Source: Diadophis punctatus similis (taxonomy: Eukaryota > Chordata > Lepidosauria > Squamata > Dipsadidae). From it: a DNA stretch of 64,000 bases. The DNA is taken from assembly GCA_023053685.1 (NCBI GenBank), contig JALIGW010000028.1:5967501-6031500 (forward strand). The letters are read 5' to 3'. The translations under genes were made by a program, and so were the position numbers. Positions 28,301 to 43,600 of the stretch are shown here, piece by piece; within the stretch, counting starts at the first letter, position 1, and the number at the start of each line of letters is the position of its first letter. Under the pieces are notes generated by a model. That model had not been told where the DNA came from. It did not search any database and was given only the letters and a program-made list of their open reading frames with translations.

Positions 28301-31300
28301 CATTGCAGGGGGCATTTAATTTACCTTGTTTGTGTTAATGATTAATTAAATTATATTTTAAAATACAGTAGCTCTTGTCGCAATTGGTAGCCAGATTATT
28401 TTGTTCCAATAATTAACTTTTGTAAACTAAACAAGTTCAGCAAGACTCCAAAATGGAACAGAAGAGATTGTTTTATTTTCTTCTATTGTTTAAACTAACA
28501 TTTCTCAAACTTTTCAAGACTGCAGAACACAAACTATTTTTAACAATTAGAAAAAACTATGTTAAAAATAATACAAGGCTTACAAAAATGTTTAATAATT
28601 ATTTTACCTTGTATTTAAGACGCTATCCATAAAACCTAATGGGATATATATGAGTATACATTGGAAAGCAACAATATCTGAAGTGAGATTTTTGTAACCA
28701 AGCATGTCTTAGACTCGGGATAACATTCAACTACTGTACACATTTGGTCTTGTGGTTATAAGGAGCTGAAAATCCACTATCACGCACAAAAAGCTTTGTA
28801 GTGAATTTCTGAAGGAAAAAATAGGTGTTTGAAGAAAGAAGTAAACTGAAGTAGGTTTTAACACCTGACTTTGCACATGGTGTCACACCACAAATTTTGT
28901 TATCAGTACAATGCATGCAGAAAAGGAGTGGGGGTGCAAAGACAGTTGCTTTCCACATTTTGACCTTCCATGCTCCCCATCCCCTCCACCACTGCCCCGG
29001 ACTGTGGATATTAAAGTATTGAAGGGCAAATGCTCTGGCTTCTGCAGTCAGAATTTAAGAATTATTGGCCAGTCAACAAAATTAACTTGATATATTGGGA
29101 GGGGGGAGGATTCTTCAAATATGGATAGATAGGGAGCTAGATAGTTTAAAGGTGTACAAGTATGCACTAAATATACAATATTTTGATCATAGCCACTCGT
29201 CTCTTGTCCCTTCAGATACAGAAATTTTTCTCAAAAGGCAAATGAGGTCTTCAAGTAAAACTTTTATGACATCTAGCTTATATAGGAAAGGGCTCCAGTG
29301 AAATAACATTAAAAGAAACATATAGTTAAGTCCTTTTATTTTACTATCTCACAGAAGTGTATTTTAAATGATTATTTGAATAGCAGACGCATAACTTATG
29401 CAAACCTCCGAAAAGCCAGGTTTGTTCCAAAATTATTAATAATTCTAGTAATAAATAATTATTGTATTGTTGCAGCCATGAGGGGTCGGTGTAGGGCTTT
29501 TAATGATTTTATTAGATATTGGATTTTTTTAAATGTTGTAAGCCATCCGGAGTCATCTATGTATGAGTTGGATAGCCATATAAATTAGTAAATAAAATAA
29601 AATAAAATAGCCTTTGCTCAGCATGTTACCAAAGTCATTGCAAATGATGACTATTTTATTTTTATTTTATTTATTTATTTATTTATTTGTCAAACATGTA
29701 TAGGATAGTAGCAGTTTGTATAAACATAAGTAAAAAGTTCTGATAAAAGAGGACAATAGGACAGTAGGACAGGGACGGTAGGCACAGTGGTGCACTTATG
29801 CACGCCCCTTACAGACCTCTCAGAAACGGGGAGAGGTCGACTGTAGACAGTCTACGGTTAAAGTTTTTGGGGTTTGGGGAAGAAACCACAGAGTCAGGTA
29901 GTGCATTCCAGGCATTGATCACTCTGTTGCTGAAGTCGTATTTTCTGCAGTCGAGTTTGGAGCGGTTTACATTTAGTTTGAATCTATTACGTGCTCGTGT
30001 ATTGCTGTGGTTGAAGCTGAAGTAGTCATTAACAGGAAGGACATTTTGGTATATGATTTTATGAACTACATTTAGATCAGATCGGAGGCGACGTAGTTGT
30101 AAATTGTCTAATCCCAGTATTTCAAGTCTGGTGGAATAAGGTATTTTGTTGTGAGCGGAGGAGTGAAGGACTCTTCTTGTGAAATATTTCTGGACTCTCT
30201 CGATTGTATTTATGTCTGATATGCAGTGCGGGTTCCAGACAGGTGAGCTGTATTCCAGAATTGGTCTAACAAATGTTTTGTATGCTCTGGTTAGCAATGT
30301 AATGTTGCCAGAGAAGAAGCTACGCAAGATTATATTAACAACTCTTAGTGCCTTTTTGGCAATGTTGTTACAGTGGGCTCTAGCACTTAGGTCGTTGGAT
30401 ATAGAAACCTTATCAATCTTGATTTGAAACAAAAGTTTTAATTGTGTCAAATGTTTGAATAAACTCATTTAATGAATGAAAAAGTACAGACTTTCCCCAC
30501 CCATCATGTTTTTAAAAAATAATTAAAATTTACTATGGTAAGAATACATAAGGTTTAAATCTTACAAATGCAAGCTGCAATACAATGAACTGCTTTGAAT
30601 TAACTTTGGATGGATTAAACTCATTCTTGGAATGTTATTACCGAGAGCATGTTGTAAAGAAATAATGACTTTTCTGTTTGCACTGTAGCTAAATAACTTC
30701 AATTTACTTTTGACCAGAATGAATAGAAAGAACGGGACAACACTTCAAACTGTGGCATTCTAAACATAATTAGCATGAATTATGCTTGTTTTACTCTGCA
30801 GAATCTGGTTACTGGCATAAAGGATAATTCTGTATTAAGCTCATTTAACTGCTTTATTTATATGGTAATTAGCACAGTATATTCAAGGTAGAGTCTTCCA
30901 AACCCAAGATGCCGCAATAATAAAAATGGAAGTGTGTTATAATGTTGCTGAAATGCTAGCTAAACATTTCTTCATCTCTTCTTTCAGCTATCAAAGTGGG
31001 GTTCCTGTTAGGACTACTGTGGAATTTTAATAGCACTGCATAGACAGCAATTATGTAACACATGGGCAAAACAACGAGAGTTTCTCATCATCTAATAAAC
31101 CCTTGAGATTTCCTTAGTTCCAGTTCTCTCACTGGCTAGATTTTATGGTCTGCTGGCTCCATCTGACCTTCAGAATACCCGAGTACATCCATAACAAAAG
31201 CAGGGAAACATCGCTAGAAACAAACGATATAGATTTGCATTCGATTTATCTGATGAACAAGATATAGTGAATATTTATGATAGACTGAAAAGAATTTGCT

Positions 31301-34300
31301 CAGTGACTTGGTCTTTGTGAATAAATTTACTTCAATCTATTATTCTTGCAAAGGCAATAGCATTGAGATCTAAATACAGAGTGGAACGCCTACGAACAAG
31401 GGTTTCCTCTTCACTTCAATGAAGGGGAGCTTCTCTTTCCTTTCCACAAGAGCCGGGCATCCTTATAATGGATTCATCAAATTCCCTGTAACTTGATAAT
31501 TTGTGTAAAAAGAAAATGACCAAATTACAGGGAATGTAGTTAATTATGATACTGTTGCTTGCAGTCTCCAATAACAAAATGAACAAATTGGGTGTGGGGA
31601 GGGATCAAATCGGTGGTCTTCATATTCGTTCATGTATATGTATTGTTTCTTTATTTAACACACACACTCTCTCTCTCTAGGAATAATTTTGGCCCTAAAT
31701 AATATCATTCAAAACAAGATTTGGATTTATTTTATCTTTATTTAACTGTAAAATTCAGTTTATTCTACGTGATTATGGAAAATAATGCTTTCTTTTTGAA
31801 CAAACTAGGATATCTTGTGGATTGATATTCTGATTACTTAATTTCTGGTTTCAATCAATTAGCATTTACCCTTCCTTGCACTAAACAATTTGTTCCTAAC
31901 CAATCACAGAGCCTTGAAATAGCCTCCTTTCGCATGCAAAAAGAGCAACGGAAAGAGCAAGGTCATTATACCTGTAGATCTATATTGAAAATCTGACTGT
32001 AAAACAACTTCAAAAATGTGATTAAAATAATTTGTTGCTTAATAACTGTTTTCTGTTGCATGTTTTTTTTATAAAAGAAAAAACTATGAGGGCCATTGCT
32101 GACCTTACATAACCTCACAGCACCATGGGATTTCAGTGGACTAAGAAAATGAACCAAATTAACTCTGCAAGTTAATGAATTTGGCTTCTGCTCAGAGAAT
32201 ATACTCTGACAATATTTTCACAATATTCGTTTTTGTGCTACAGGATGGGACAGCTTCCCACTGGCAGGAACTGTAGGGTGAAAGAACATAGAAAAAAGAC
32301 TAACAGTCACAGAGAAGAGGAAATGAATTGAGCTCAAAATAATCAAGAGTAGATTAAGACTTGATAAGGATGTTGTTTTTCTTTCATTGATTTAAAACAT
32401 AATTATTTGGATTCGAATGGTGGTTAAGTCTTTATTATTTGGGGGGGGGGGGTGTTCTTCTACTCAGCTGCATTCTTTTTCATTGATAATGTCTATTTTA
32501 ACTGTAAGCAGCCCAGAGTCACTGTAGATTTGGAAGCCTCAAACCTGATATAATAATACATCTATATTTTGTCTTTGTGTCTTTGGCCTTGAATCCTTCT
32601 ATTTTTCCGCCGACCCCACCCCTTGCCGATGCCAATTTCTCTGCTCATACAGTCGGCTTTTTAACTTGCTATTGGATCCCCTGCAGTGTTATACAATGGT
32701 ATAAACAGCTATTAGCACCTATTTTTGTACATTAATTCTGCAATCCTAACACAATATATCACAGATTTTTATATTATAAAAATACTTTCTTAGTTGTTTT
32801 TTAATAATGAGCTCAAGAAGCCAGTGACATTCTTAGCAAAATGCAATGATTTCAAAATATTTACATGTGTATGATGATGTGCAAATGCTGCCATTTTATA
32901 TTTGTGCCTCAGTGTCTGTAGCAAGTAAACAAGGTATAGAATTTGCATAATGAAATAATGCATATGTCATAATTTGCCTTCTCTTGTCCTCCCGGCAGAT
33001 GATCCTTCAGAAAGGTCTTGCAAAAAGTTGTTAAATAAAACGAGTAATAAAGTAAAATAACTGAACAAAGCAATTACAAAGCTTGCAGGAATGTATATAA
33101 TGCTGGTATGTGCATATGAGGAAAGGAAAATAAACAAGGCATGATCCTTAGCATTACAGATATCTCAAGCATATCTCCATTTTCATCTGCACTACATTGG
33201 TAAATCCGCAACTGAATAAGAGTCACTGTTTTTCTATCATAATACAGCTTTTTTTCTTGCCTATAAACTGTCCCAATACCTCACATATCTCCTTTGAAAA
33301 TGAGGGTCAAAAGTACCAAAGAGTTTTCACAGTATAAAGAAATGCCAATCTGGCTTTAAGTTATGCAACAATGCAGGTGGTTTATTTGTTTATAATTTAA
33401 TAAGTGAAGAATAGTTTCTACTTCCATAATGTCTTATGGGCATTCTCTCAAGTCAAGAAAAAATGTCTGGTATGCAGTGAAGGAGTGGTAAGTACCTGCT
33501 AAGCAAATTCCAAGGAACAGTTTTATACTAATCAGACCTTGAAACTGACCTGTGAACATTCATTGTATTTTAATGAATCAGTAGCCCAAAGCATTCCAAA
33601 GCATTGGTTATTGCAGACTAAGCCACCAATGTGAGGGTTCCTGTCCAGACTTGTATTCCCATAAATAGCAAGGCTCAGTGATTGAGTGGGAGAAAGGGAG
33701 CAAAGGTCAACAGCAAAAAGAAATTACACAGCCTGGATTCGTTTTGTTTGGAGGTTTCACCACTCACTAAACTGACATTACAAAACCGGATATAAGCTAC
33801 TGCAGATTTGTCATTCTAAGAAGGGACTTTTGAACCGTAAATTTTGAAGAAATGGTATCTTACCATTTGTTTGGACAAGGGCAAATCTCATTTAATGAGA
33901 TTAATTTATGTTAAAATGCAAAGTCAACTAGCTGGCAAACTACTTCTCAAATATAAAAAGTGAAAGTAAATGTAAATATAAAAAGTGAAAACAGTGACAG
34001 GCAAACATTGATTCACTCTTATTCTCGGTTTGGCTTTTCTTACCTTACTTTAATAAGATAAAGCTTTTTTTTTCCTTAAAAAAAACCCCCTCATTGTTCT
34101 TTGCATTAACTAAAGGCTCTTACTGGATAAGAATGTTCTATGGCAGGGGTATCAAACTCGATTTCATTGAGGGCCGCATCAGAGTTGTGTTTGACCTTGG
34201 GGGGCTGGGGTAGGCGTGGCCAGGGTGGGCATGGTCAGCTCGACATCACTTGTGTCAGGGGCACCTGTGGTGGGCCCGAGCACTCTGCCAGCGAAAACAG

Positions 34301-37300
34301 GCTCCTGAGATCCATTTTCGGCTGCGACGGCCTCCTGCAACCCTCTGCCAGCAACAATGGAGCTCAGGAGGGCCACACGCAGCTCCGTTTTCACTGGCAA
34401 GGGCACCGCGGACCAGTCCTTCACTGTTTCCAGGGCAGCCCCGCGGGCTGGATCCAGCCCCCAGGCCTTGAGTTTGACACGGGTTTCTATAGGAATCATT
34501 AATACAGATGCTACAAAGATGTAGCATCTTTTCAAGACATTTTTTAATCTTTCTCCCCCTTCAGCTTTTAAAGTGGGGAAAAGTTGTTGTCTTTTTAGCC
34601 TCTGATATTTCTATTGGTTTATTGGTCTTCCAATATGAAGTTGAAGAAGCAGCAAAGAAAGAATTTTGACACTTTTGAACTTTGGAGTTGGAGAAGAGTT
34701 CTGAGAATACCATGAAGAGGCAAGGAAACAAACAAATGCATCATCAAATAAATCGATCCAGAGTTCTGAGGCACAAGTGACCATGCTCAAATTATCCTAG
34801 TTCAGATACATTATGGAAAGACTTAGCTCTCTGAAAAAAGCTCTAGTGCTAGGAAAGGTGGAAAGAAAGAGAAGAAAATAACCAAGAGCAGGGTGGATGG
34901 ATGTAGTGATGGGTACATTGGAAGACCTAAAGGATCAGGTTGGGAGCAGATGATTTGTGGAGAAAATCAATCTATGTGGTCACTAAAAGTTGACTCCAAC
35001 CTGATGATGCATAAATCAATTTGATATCGTTTTAGCTACATACAGTGTGAAGATAGGAAATAAAAAGAATTTTTAAATATCTTTAGTAATAGATTTTAAA
35101 TTGTCATACAATCTAATCTGTTTCATTTTATCTAGACATGTTGTAAGTTATAAATAAGCAGAATACACATTTATTTCTAAGCTACTTAGACACAGTGTTA
35201 TAATTTATCGGTTGTTGAGATCACAGTAGTATTGCAACAAAACATTTACTGGTTAATCAGTATTTGCAACTTTTTCTTATGCTTCGTATATAATACTTTT
35301 TAAAATTATAAACTTTAGGAGACTTACAGTTTCTTCTAGGTTTTTAAGTTGTTGGTTGATTTCTTTAAGCCTGTTTTGTTGATCACGTTCTTCTTTAGTG
35401 TCTCTTAAGATCTTTTCACCTGGAATTTTCAGCTTTCTATTTGCATAAGCCAAGGATTCCTTTAAAAAAAGCAAATAATAAAAAAGTACTGAATTTTAAA
35501 AGGAAAAGAAAACTATCTCGACCAATCCCTTGTTACTGAAGCATGGTCCCCATACATTAAATGCCTTCTACAAATTAGCCTGTGTTCCAGTTCAATTGTG
35601 TGTGCTAAGTAAAATTCATTTGTAAGTCTGGCATTAGCTAAAATTTGAGTTGAGTTACAATATAATTAGCATATATATATAAAATGCTTTAGAAAATGTA
35701 AAATTGTCTTATTTCTGTTCCAAAATAAAAAGCAAAATTAGTCATGCCAGCAATGATAAAATAATTTACTGCTGATTAGAGTAAGCTCTTTTCTAAAATA
35801 CTAATTAAAGTATGAGCTTTTCTTGGCAAAATTAGAACCTATGTGTGAGTCAGATTTTCAAAAAAAAAATTCAAATCTATTTACACAGTGAGCTTAACTG
35901 GGGCAGGGGGATGGTATTAATTGTGTCATGTAAGCAATCCAATATAATAAATTGCTTACAACCAACCCCAAAAAGCCAGACTTTATCCCCAAACAACCCC
36001 ATGGTATTGTGGAGCTAAAGTAATCCCCTTTTGCTAACAGTACCATGCAAAGTATGTACTGAAAGGTTACCTATCCTTTCCAGTTTCCAAGAATAAGATC
36101 CTACCTACAGCAACTCTGTGAAATCAGCTTCTCAGTTTATCTGTTTGAAAGTATAGTGATAGTGATAGTGTAGTTAAACCAAGGTCCCTACCAAACATTA
36201 CTGGTGTAAAGAAGCAATAGCTATTTCTCACTTTAAAAGCGTAGATTTTGAATTAGAAAATCAAGATTTTAATTAGAAAAATCAAGCTGTTAAATGTATT
36301 TTACAGGGAAAACACTAAGGTTCCTGGTTAAGTGGAAAAAGGAAGATATCAGCACAACAAAGAGACCATTTTTAAGTACAAGATCAAATAAAACAATAAA
36401 AGCTTAGCAGCTTTACTTAGAATTTCATTGGGGATTCACTGATTATTCTGTAATCAGTGTTTCCCATTGCATTTGTATAAAAAAGAATTATTACATATGT
36501 AAATTCAGAATTACTGCAAGCTGTGATCTATGTATATGCATGCAATAATCTGTTTACACTTCATTTGTCCTACATTTCAAAAAATGTGTGAAATGACCCT
36601 ATTCCTATATGTTGATTATCAGGATTAGAAAACTGAATGAGAGACAAGAATAATATTCTTCATCATTGGAATGAAAGTTTCAACAAAGTTCAGCTTTTTA
36701 CTTTCTTTCCATCTTCTCACTTGTTGCTATGACATCATTTATATCTCAAGTCAGTATTTGGCAAATTTGAATGATCAAAGATAATCTCTGGCTACACAAT
36801 ATGAAGCTGATTGGCTTTTCAAAATTTGCCAAAAAAAAACCCCCACAATTCAAATCTTAACAAAAAACTGTACATTTATTACATAAGGCATACTTTTCTG
36901 TAGTTTAAGCCAAACCATTGAATAGAATTTAAAATATTTAGAATTGATGAACCACAGAAAAATTGTTAGTAGCATTTCTGGAACACAGTCAGCAGGTATG
37001 CCAGTGAAACCAATGTTTTTCAAACTGTCTAGATTTACTGTTATTAGCTTGTTGAAAGAATGAATGGATTTACAAAACATATCATATGAAGCCATGATTT
37101 ATTGGACCTAGTTTTGTTAAATAAATCACAATCAGATGGATTCACCCAACATAATTCATTATTCATCCTTATAAACAGGTTCACTCTCAAATCAAAGTGG
37201 TCCTCAGAGGTATCTGCAGGAGACAAGGGTCAGAGGCAACTAACAAAAGCAATGTTGTACTATATAAGATAGCAGTGTTCCAATATCTCAGAGGTTGCCA

Positions 37301-37574
37301 CAAAGAAGAGGGAGTCAAACTATTCTCCAAGGCACATAGGGGGTAGAACAAGAAACAATGGGTGGAAACTAAACAAGAAGAGAAGTAACTTAGAACTAAG
37401 GAGAAATTTCCTGAAAGTTAGAACAATTAATCAGTGGAACAGCCTGAAGTTGTGAATGCTCCAACACTAGACGTTTTTAAGAAGATGTTGGATAACCATC
37501 TGTCTGAAGTAGTGTAGGGTTTCCTGCCTAAGCAGGGGGTTGGACTAGAAGACCTCCAAGGTCCCTTCCAACTC

Positions 37575-37635
<61 letters not shown>

Positions 37636-40600
37636 ATAACAATGCAAGCTCTTTAAGCACAAAATGGTATTGAAGATTAAGTTCATAGAACACTGTCTTC
37701 TGTATATTTCCTATATTCTGATGAGCAGTACACAGTATTGCAGAACTACCAGTATATGTTACATGTTACATTAAATCCTTTTCTTACAAAGCTTCTGGCA
37801 AAGTAACTTTTGAGATTGAACATAACCAAAATCCTTGGCAAGAGTTATAAATGATCCCCAGGAAATTATGGCTCATCAGTGGATATTTTTGTTGCTTGCT
37901 ACTCCACAAAAATATATGTATTGTTTGGGCGTCTGTGCCTGCATTGAATGAATCAAAATCAAGTAATATTTTTAAAAATAATTAGTAACATACCCATTCC
38001 TGGATTTCTGCCTCAATTTTCTACATTTACTTAGCTGAAAACTGCTTTCATAAAATGGTCATTCTAAGTACAATCTTCCTAAGCAGTTCAAGACAGAAAT
38101 GTGTCTTCAGTTCTGGGGAGCTTCTCCCGGCATGCTGGGAATCTGTCTCTCCAGTGATTTGGAGACTGGAGTGATTTGGAGCATTGACTGTCCGCTGTTC
38201 AAATATCAGAAAGAGTCTAGCAATATCCTTTCTGACTAACAAACTTTTGTGAGATTCCATGAGATTGTGTTACTATCACAACTCTACCCACTCATGTTGG
38301 AAACAGTGACAATCCAACACCGGTGTTAGAAGTGATTGAGTGACTGTGCCATTTGTATCAGAAGTTACTCTGGGTAAGTTTGGTGCAATACTCTCCCTGG
38401 CTCCGAGAAAGTACCCTGACAAGGCCTGTACCGCTTCTTTCCTGAGGGAGTCAGAACTGTAACTGCAGTTCTTGCCTGCCTGCTTTGCAACCTTTCCAGC
38501 TGCTCAGAAAAATTGAGATCACTGTCAAATTCCTCACAAAACCCGCCAGGGGGTCTTAATCCATGGTTTCAAAATCTCAGACATAATGCCTCACCAAAAA
38601 AAAAAGAACAGCATTACAATCTCCTGAATTCTTTTAAGGCCCAGATCGGAATATTCCCATATCCCAAACTTCTTGCTCCCACCCTTTTGCTGATTTTGCT
38701 GGGCTCCACCAATTCTAATTCTGTACGAGCAGTTGCCTATACTCTTGGGTTTATTAGGAAATACAAAGTATTGAGAAGAAATACATATTTTTCTGTGCTT
38801 CTGGGTTATTGGCATAATGGCACTGCAAAAGAGAAGTGACCTAGGAAGCTAAAGCAGCAAACAGAAAGAGAATTTCATCTGCAGAATGGGAGGAAAGGAA
38901 TCAAAATATTCATAGCAGCTGGGAAAAGATCTCTAATTATTTTGGACTGGAGAGAATTAACAAATAGATCTGGAAGCGGAAAATTGAAGAATTCCTCCAA
39001 TTATTAGAAATGATGTGCCTTGGGTGGGAGGGGGGGAGAACTAAGAAAGATTATTGGTATCTGCTGATCATTAGTTATATGAGGATTTTTTTAAAGAACC
39101 AGATGAAAGTGGCTGAAGAGTACAACTCTCAGACTTCCCAATCCCGAATAATATTTCCTTAATAAATCTTTATGAGAAACATACTTTCCTGTCTGACTGA
39201 ATCTATTACAAAATGTACATCAATTAAAAAAAGAGATTAAATGCCAATATTGTCAAAAGAATAATAGTTTTTAAAAGTATAATATTGCCACAGCAAGGCA
39301 TCCTCTAGCTATTCTATACCTCATAAATCTTACTGGAAGGTTTTGAACAGGAGCCCTGAAATACAGACAAATCTCCATCAGATATTATTATTTTGAGTTT
39401 AGCATCAATTTCTGCAAGCTGATGATATTCCATTGGTTCGGGTGTATATCCTTCACCTGGTACAAATATTTCAATTGTTTCTTCCTATTAAAGTAAAATG
39501 AAATAATTATTTCCCCCTCAAATTACATTAGAAAAAATAGATTATAGATTACAAAAAAATGCATGACACACTGTACCTACAGGGTAAGAAGTTAGTTTAC
39601 TTTTATACGCATAGCTACTATGTAAGAAGTCATTTCTTTATACTTTTTTCTCCTTTGTTTCTTTTTCTTGCACTTTTGGTTTTGTCTTTTTCCTATTTCA
39701 TTCATTTTTTTCCTCTCTTTATTATAATCATTTGTTCTTGTTAGCATTTATCTTTTTCCTTACATTTTTAATAGAGTTATATGAAAATGAGTATGCATTT
39801 CTATTGACAATGCATATTCTAAATCAGAGCATGCATTTCCATTATCTGTTAAAGTCATATGCACTTTAAATGCATTGTAGTTTTGGAAAAGTGGAAGACT
39901 ATTATGTCCTCTAATGAGTTCTTAGAATTGTTTTAAATATTAACAAAAAAAGTCTCCAATGCCACATTTCCAAATTACAAGTGCACCCCCTACTGGCATA
40001 TAAATACAGAAGGAAGACAATGCTTGATCTTGAATTTACAGTAGGCAGAATTTTTAAATATAGCATGTTGGAAAATCCTGTGATAATTAGATTGCTGATT
40101 TATTTATGGAAAGGATTTACATGCTAGCCTTCAAAATAAGTTTCCATGTGATACTTTGAAAACATACACAGAATGGACCCAGACTACTCAGGAAATGCTA
40201 CATATCTTCAGCTGGGAACAGTGGTTGCATCTGCACAAACCTACATTGTTGAAGTGATGATTCTAAAAGAAATGTTTGGACCATCAATGCCATGTAGGAA
40301 TCAAATATCACATCTGCCACAAGAGCATTCAGGCAATTATGTCTATAGAACAGGATGTATAACTTTTTTGATAATGGTCTGTCAATAGGCGAACACAATA
40401 AAGAAACTACTGGGAAGTAACTCCACATGTCAGTGTTGGTTCCTTTGACCTTACATTAGTCTTGCCAGACTCAAGACAACAATCTGCATATCTGCATACT
40501 AGATATACTTTGTGAATTACTAAGGAGGGTCCACCTTTGCCCTTTTCCTGCATACCAGAGACTCCAAGCTTTTCTATCTCTTTGCTTTCGAGGAAAGGGC

Positions 40601-43600
40601 CCCTCCCTCCTGTCACTCTGGACTACATTCTGCCACAGATATATCCACTGACTAGGATGGATTCTATCACTCAGACCCACCACTGGATTACATTCATAAC
40701 CAATGGCTGATTGATCTGAGCAAGTTGCACTGGAATGAGTCTCTGGCTAATGTTCCATGAAAGATGCACATCGATCCCAGCTTCACTTAAGTTGTAATCA
40801 AAGCCAGGTACCATCCATCCTTAGCTCCACGCTCATAACCAACAATAATGTTAGTAGGTTTCATCCTCCTGGCTCTGAGGCTCTAAGTAGGCTTCCACAT
40901 AGATGGAGATGATACCTTGGGATAACAAAAGTTCAGATGTAGAGAGGACTCTTCCTGCTTCATGCCATTTCCCACATCAACTCAGAAGCTAGGATACTGT
41001 TACTCTTTAATTATAACTTGCTCGTTAAGGAAAGTTGGATGTTATCTGAATAGAACTACAGAAGGCAGGTGAACGCAAAGGTGCATGATTATATGTATAC
41101 TGCTGTACTTTGTGTATAAGCACTGGATACTATGAGCATAAAATTTAAAGAGTACCAATATAATGCTGATTTGAGCTAGTTTGTTGAGTTTGTAAATGCA
41201 ATGTATGCATACTTTTGTATTGTGCAGATGTTAAATTTCAGGATGCCTTTAAAAGTGAAGATTGGAAACACATTTTGATTTTTATTCTGACAGAAAAAGG
41301 AAAACAAAGTTTTATTCCTTTGCAACACAGTAGATTTGGAACATTCATTGCAAAGGACTTTGCTCCAAACTCAAAACAAAATACGTTCCCATTTTCTTTA
41401 ACCTCTACAATCTCCTGAGGTAATTTGAAAGAAAGTAAATGGCCTTAAATCACATAGTGAATTTCATGATCAATTGGAGACTTGAACATGGACCACCAAT
41501 CCCGGGTTAGTACCTTCTCCACAATACCACATTAGTTTTTCTCATGGCAGCAGAAGCCTAAGAAAACAGCACTACAGTGAATTATTTCGATTGCCCAGAG
41601 CTTGTGTTGAAAAAGTGCTTTCAATCAATATTATTAGTTCATACCTCAACTTGAAGTTTATTACTATCATTTTCTGTATCTTTCAGTAATTCGGATAGTC
41701 TCTGTCTCTCTTCATCTAGCATAACTTCACTTGATGAATCTTTGGCCAACTGCATAAAGAGGAAAGCAATTTGGAAATTGAGAAGTCTTGAGAGATCTTT
41801 TGAAAATCAGTAAGGATTAGAGTTGTGCATGCTTCAGAAACAATATGGATGGAAGATGTGCTTTCAATCTTACATATCTCTCTGCTAATTCAATAAACAA
41901 CAGGCTTTCTGACCAAGACAGAAGAAAGAGGCTACAACTTTAAGGGGTAATTCCTTAAACAGTAGCAACTCTTTTTTCAGGTTCATCTGGAAGTGTGGAA
42001 AAAACAGGCTACATACAGTGAATGAGTATTGTAGAGGTGCTGCACCTGACAGGCTCCAAAGCATTTCTTCCAAATCATTTTTGAACCAAGCACATTCTGA
42101 ATAAAGAAGGAAGAGGACTACATTAGTCCTAGATTAGCAACCTCATTTGGGTTGGTTACTAAATGAAGCAATTTCTAAGTGGAAAATCACATGATCATAA
42201 CTGAGCTTTCTGTCAAAGCTGAAAAGAGTAACTGATTTCATATCTTTGCTTTTGTTTGCCTCCTAACCGATCTCCCAGCCTATAAAATGTTCATTGAAGT
42301 GCTGGATAATAAACAAAAATGGAATTAATATTTGTATTTACATTCATTGGAGAGAAAGAGATTAGAAAAGAGTAATCACATCAAAAGCAATGTGTTGATG
42401 CCAGCAGCCAATTGGCAAACAGCCTGTGTATTCACCATTGTGTGCCTGTTTACTGTACTCTCCTCTAATCCCATCATCAGCAATCTCTCTGTTCTGCTGG
42501 GGGATGGGGGGCAGAGGAGAGATTGCCTACATAAATCACTTGGCAGGGCTCTCTTTTTCGGAGGGCAGTGAGAGAAGAAGAGGGGATGCAGTTGGCACAA
42601 GGGAGGCAGAAGAGGACAGAAAAGCACTGGAATGACTGGTGGCCATCAATTATTTTCCCAATGGGGCGCTGTGCCATGATGGAGCTCGGGGTTAGAAGAG
42701 AATAAACCGGCATACAAATGGCTGCTGAATACGTCAATGTTCCTGAGAGTTTTATCAGCACATTACTTTTCATGTCTACTCCACACTGTGTGCCTGCTTA
42801 CTCTCTTCTAATCTCTTCTTCTCCAGTCTCCCTGTTCTACAAGGGTAGGAAAGAAAAAAGAAAAACAACAGGTCAGACGCAGGACAATATATATTAATTA
42901 TAACAGAGATCACATGAATGAGGGAGGCTGAGAATGTCATAAATATTCATAAATTGGTCGTAAAGTTATTTTAGCACTGCTGTAACTTTGAATGATTGCT
43001 GAATGAGTAGTCGATAAGCTGCACTACCTTTACTGTACAATATAGTCACTTCAGTTGGCACTACATGGCCAGATGCTACATAAATTTCATAGATATCTTT
43101 TGACAGTGTTACTCTTCTACCACATCATTCATAAATTTTAGTTATAATGAACTTTGTAAACATTCTTATCAATAAATGTCACAGGCAGAGCATAAGAACA
43201 AGAAATAGGATGTGCAATTAACAGAGGACATTCCATTAAGTAGATATAATTACATGGTGGTTTTTCAGCAAAACCTGATACTGAAAATAATTAGAATCCA
43301 ATTATTAATCTATATATTTCAGATAAACTGCAGAGAAATTTTAATAAGGTGATTTTCTAAATGACTAACAAGATAAATGCCATGGCCCCATCGGAGCTTG
43401 GGTCCGAGGAGGAGGGTGAGACAGAGCTAGGGCTGACGGAGGAATGACCGGAGCAGGATGAAGCAGTCCCAGGTCCCTCAGGCTTGGGAAGGGTCGCCAG
43501 TGAAGGAGAGAGTGCGCAGGATGACCAAGCAATGGGGGAGGAGAGGGCAGGCAGCAGAGGAGAGGAGCGACGATGCTCAGGCAATGAGCAATTACCTCCC

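Noticed and set aside
34140..34535. Overlapping open frames of 118-120 codons
   Set aside because: They lie in a hAT element with terminal repeats and target duplication and have no protein motif.
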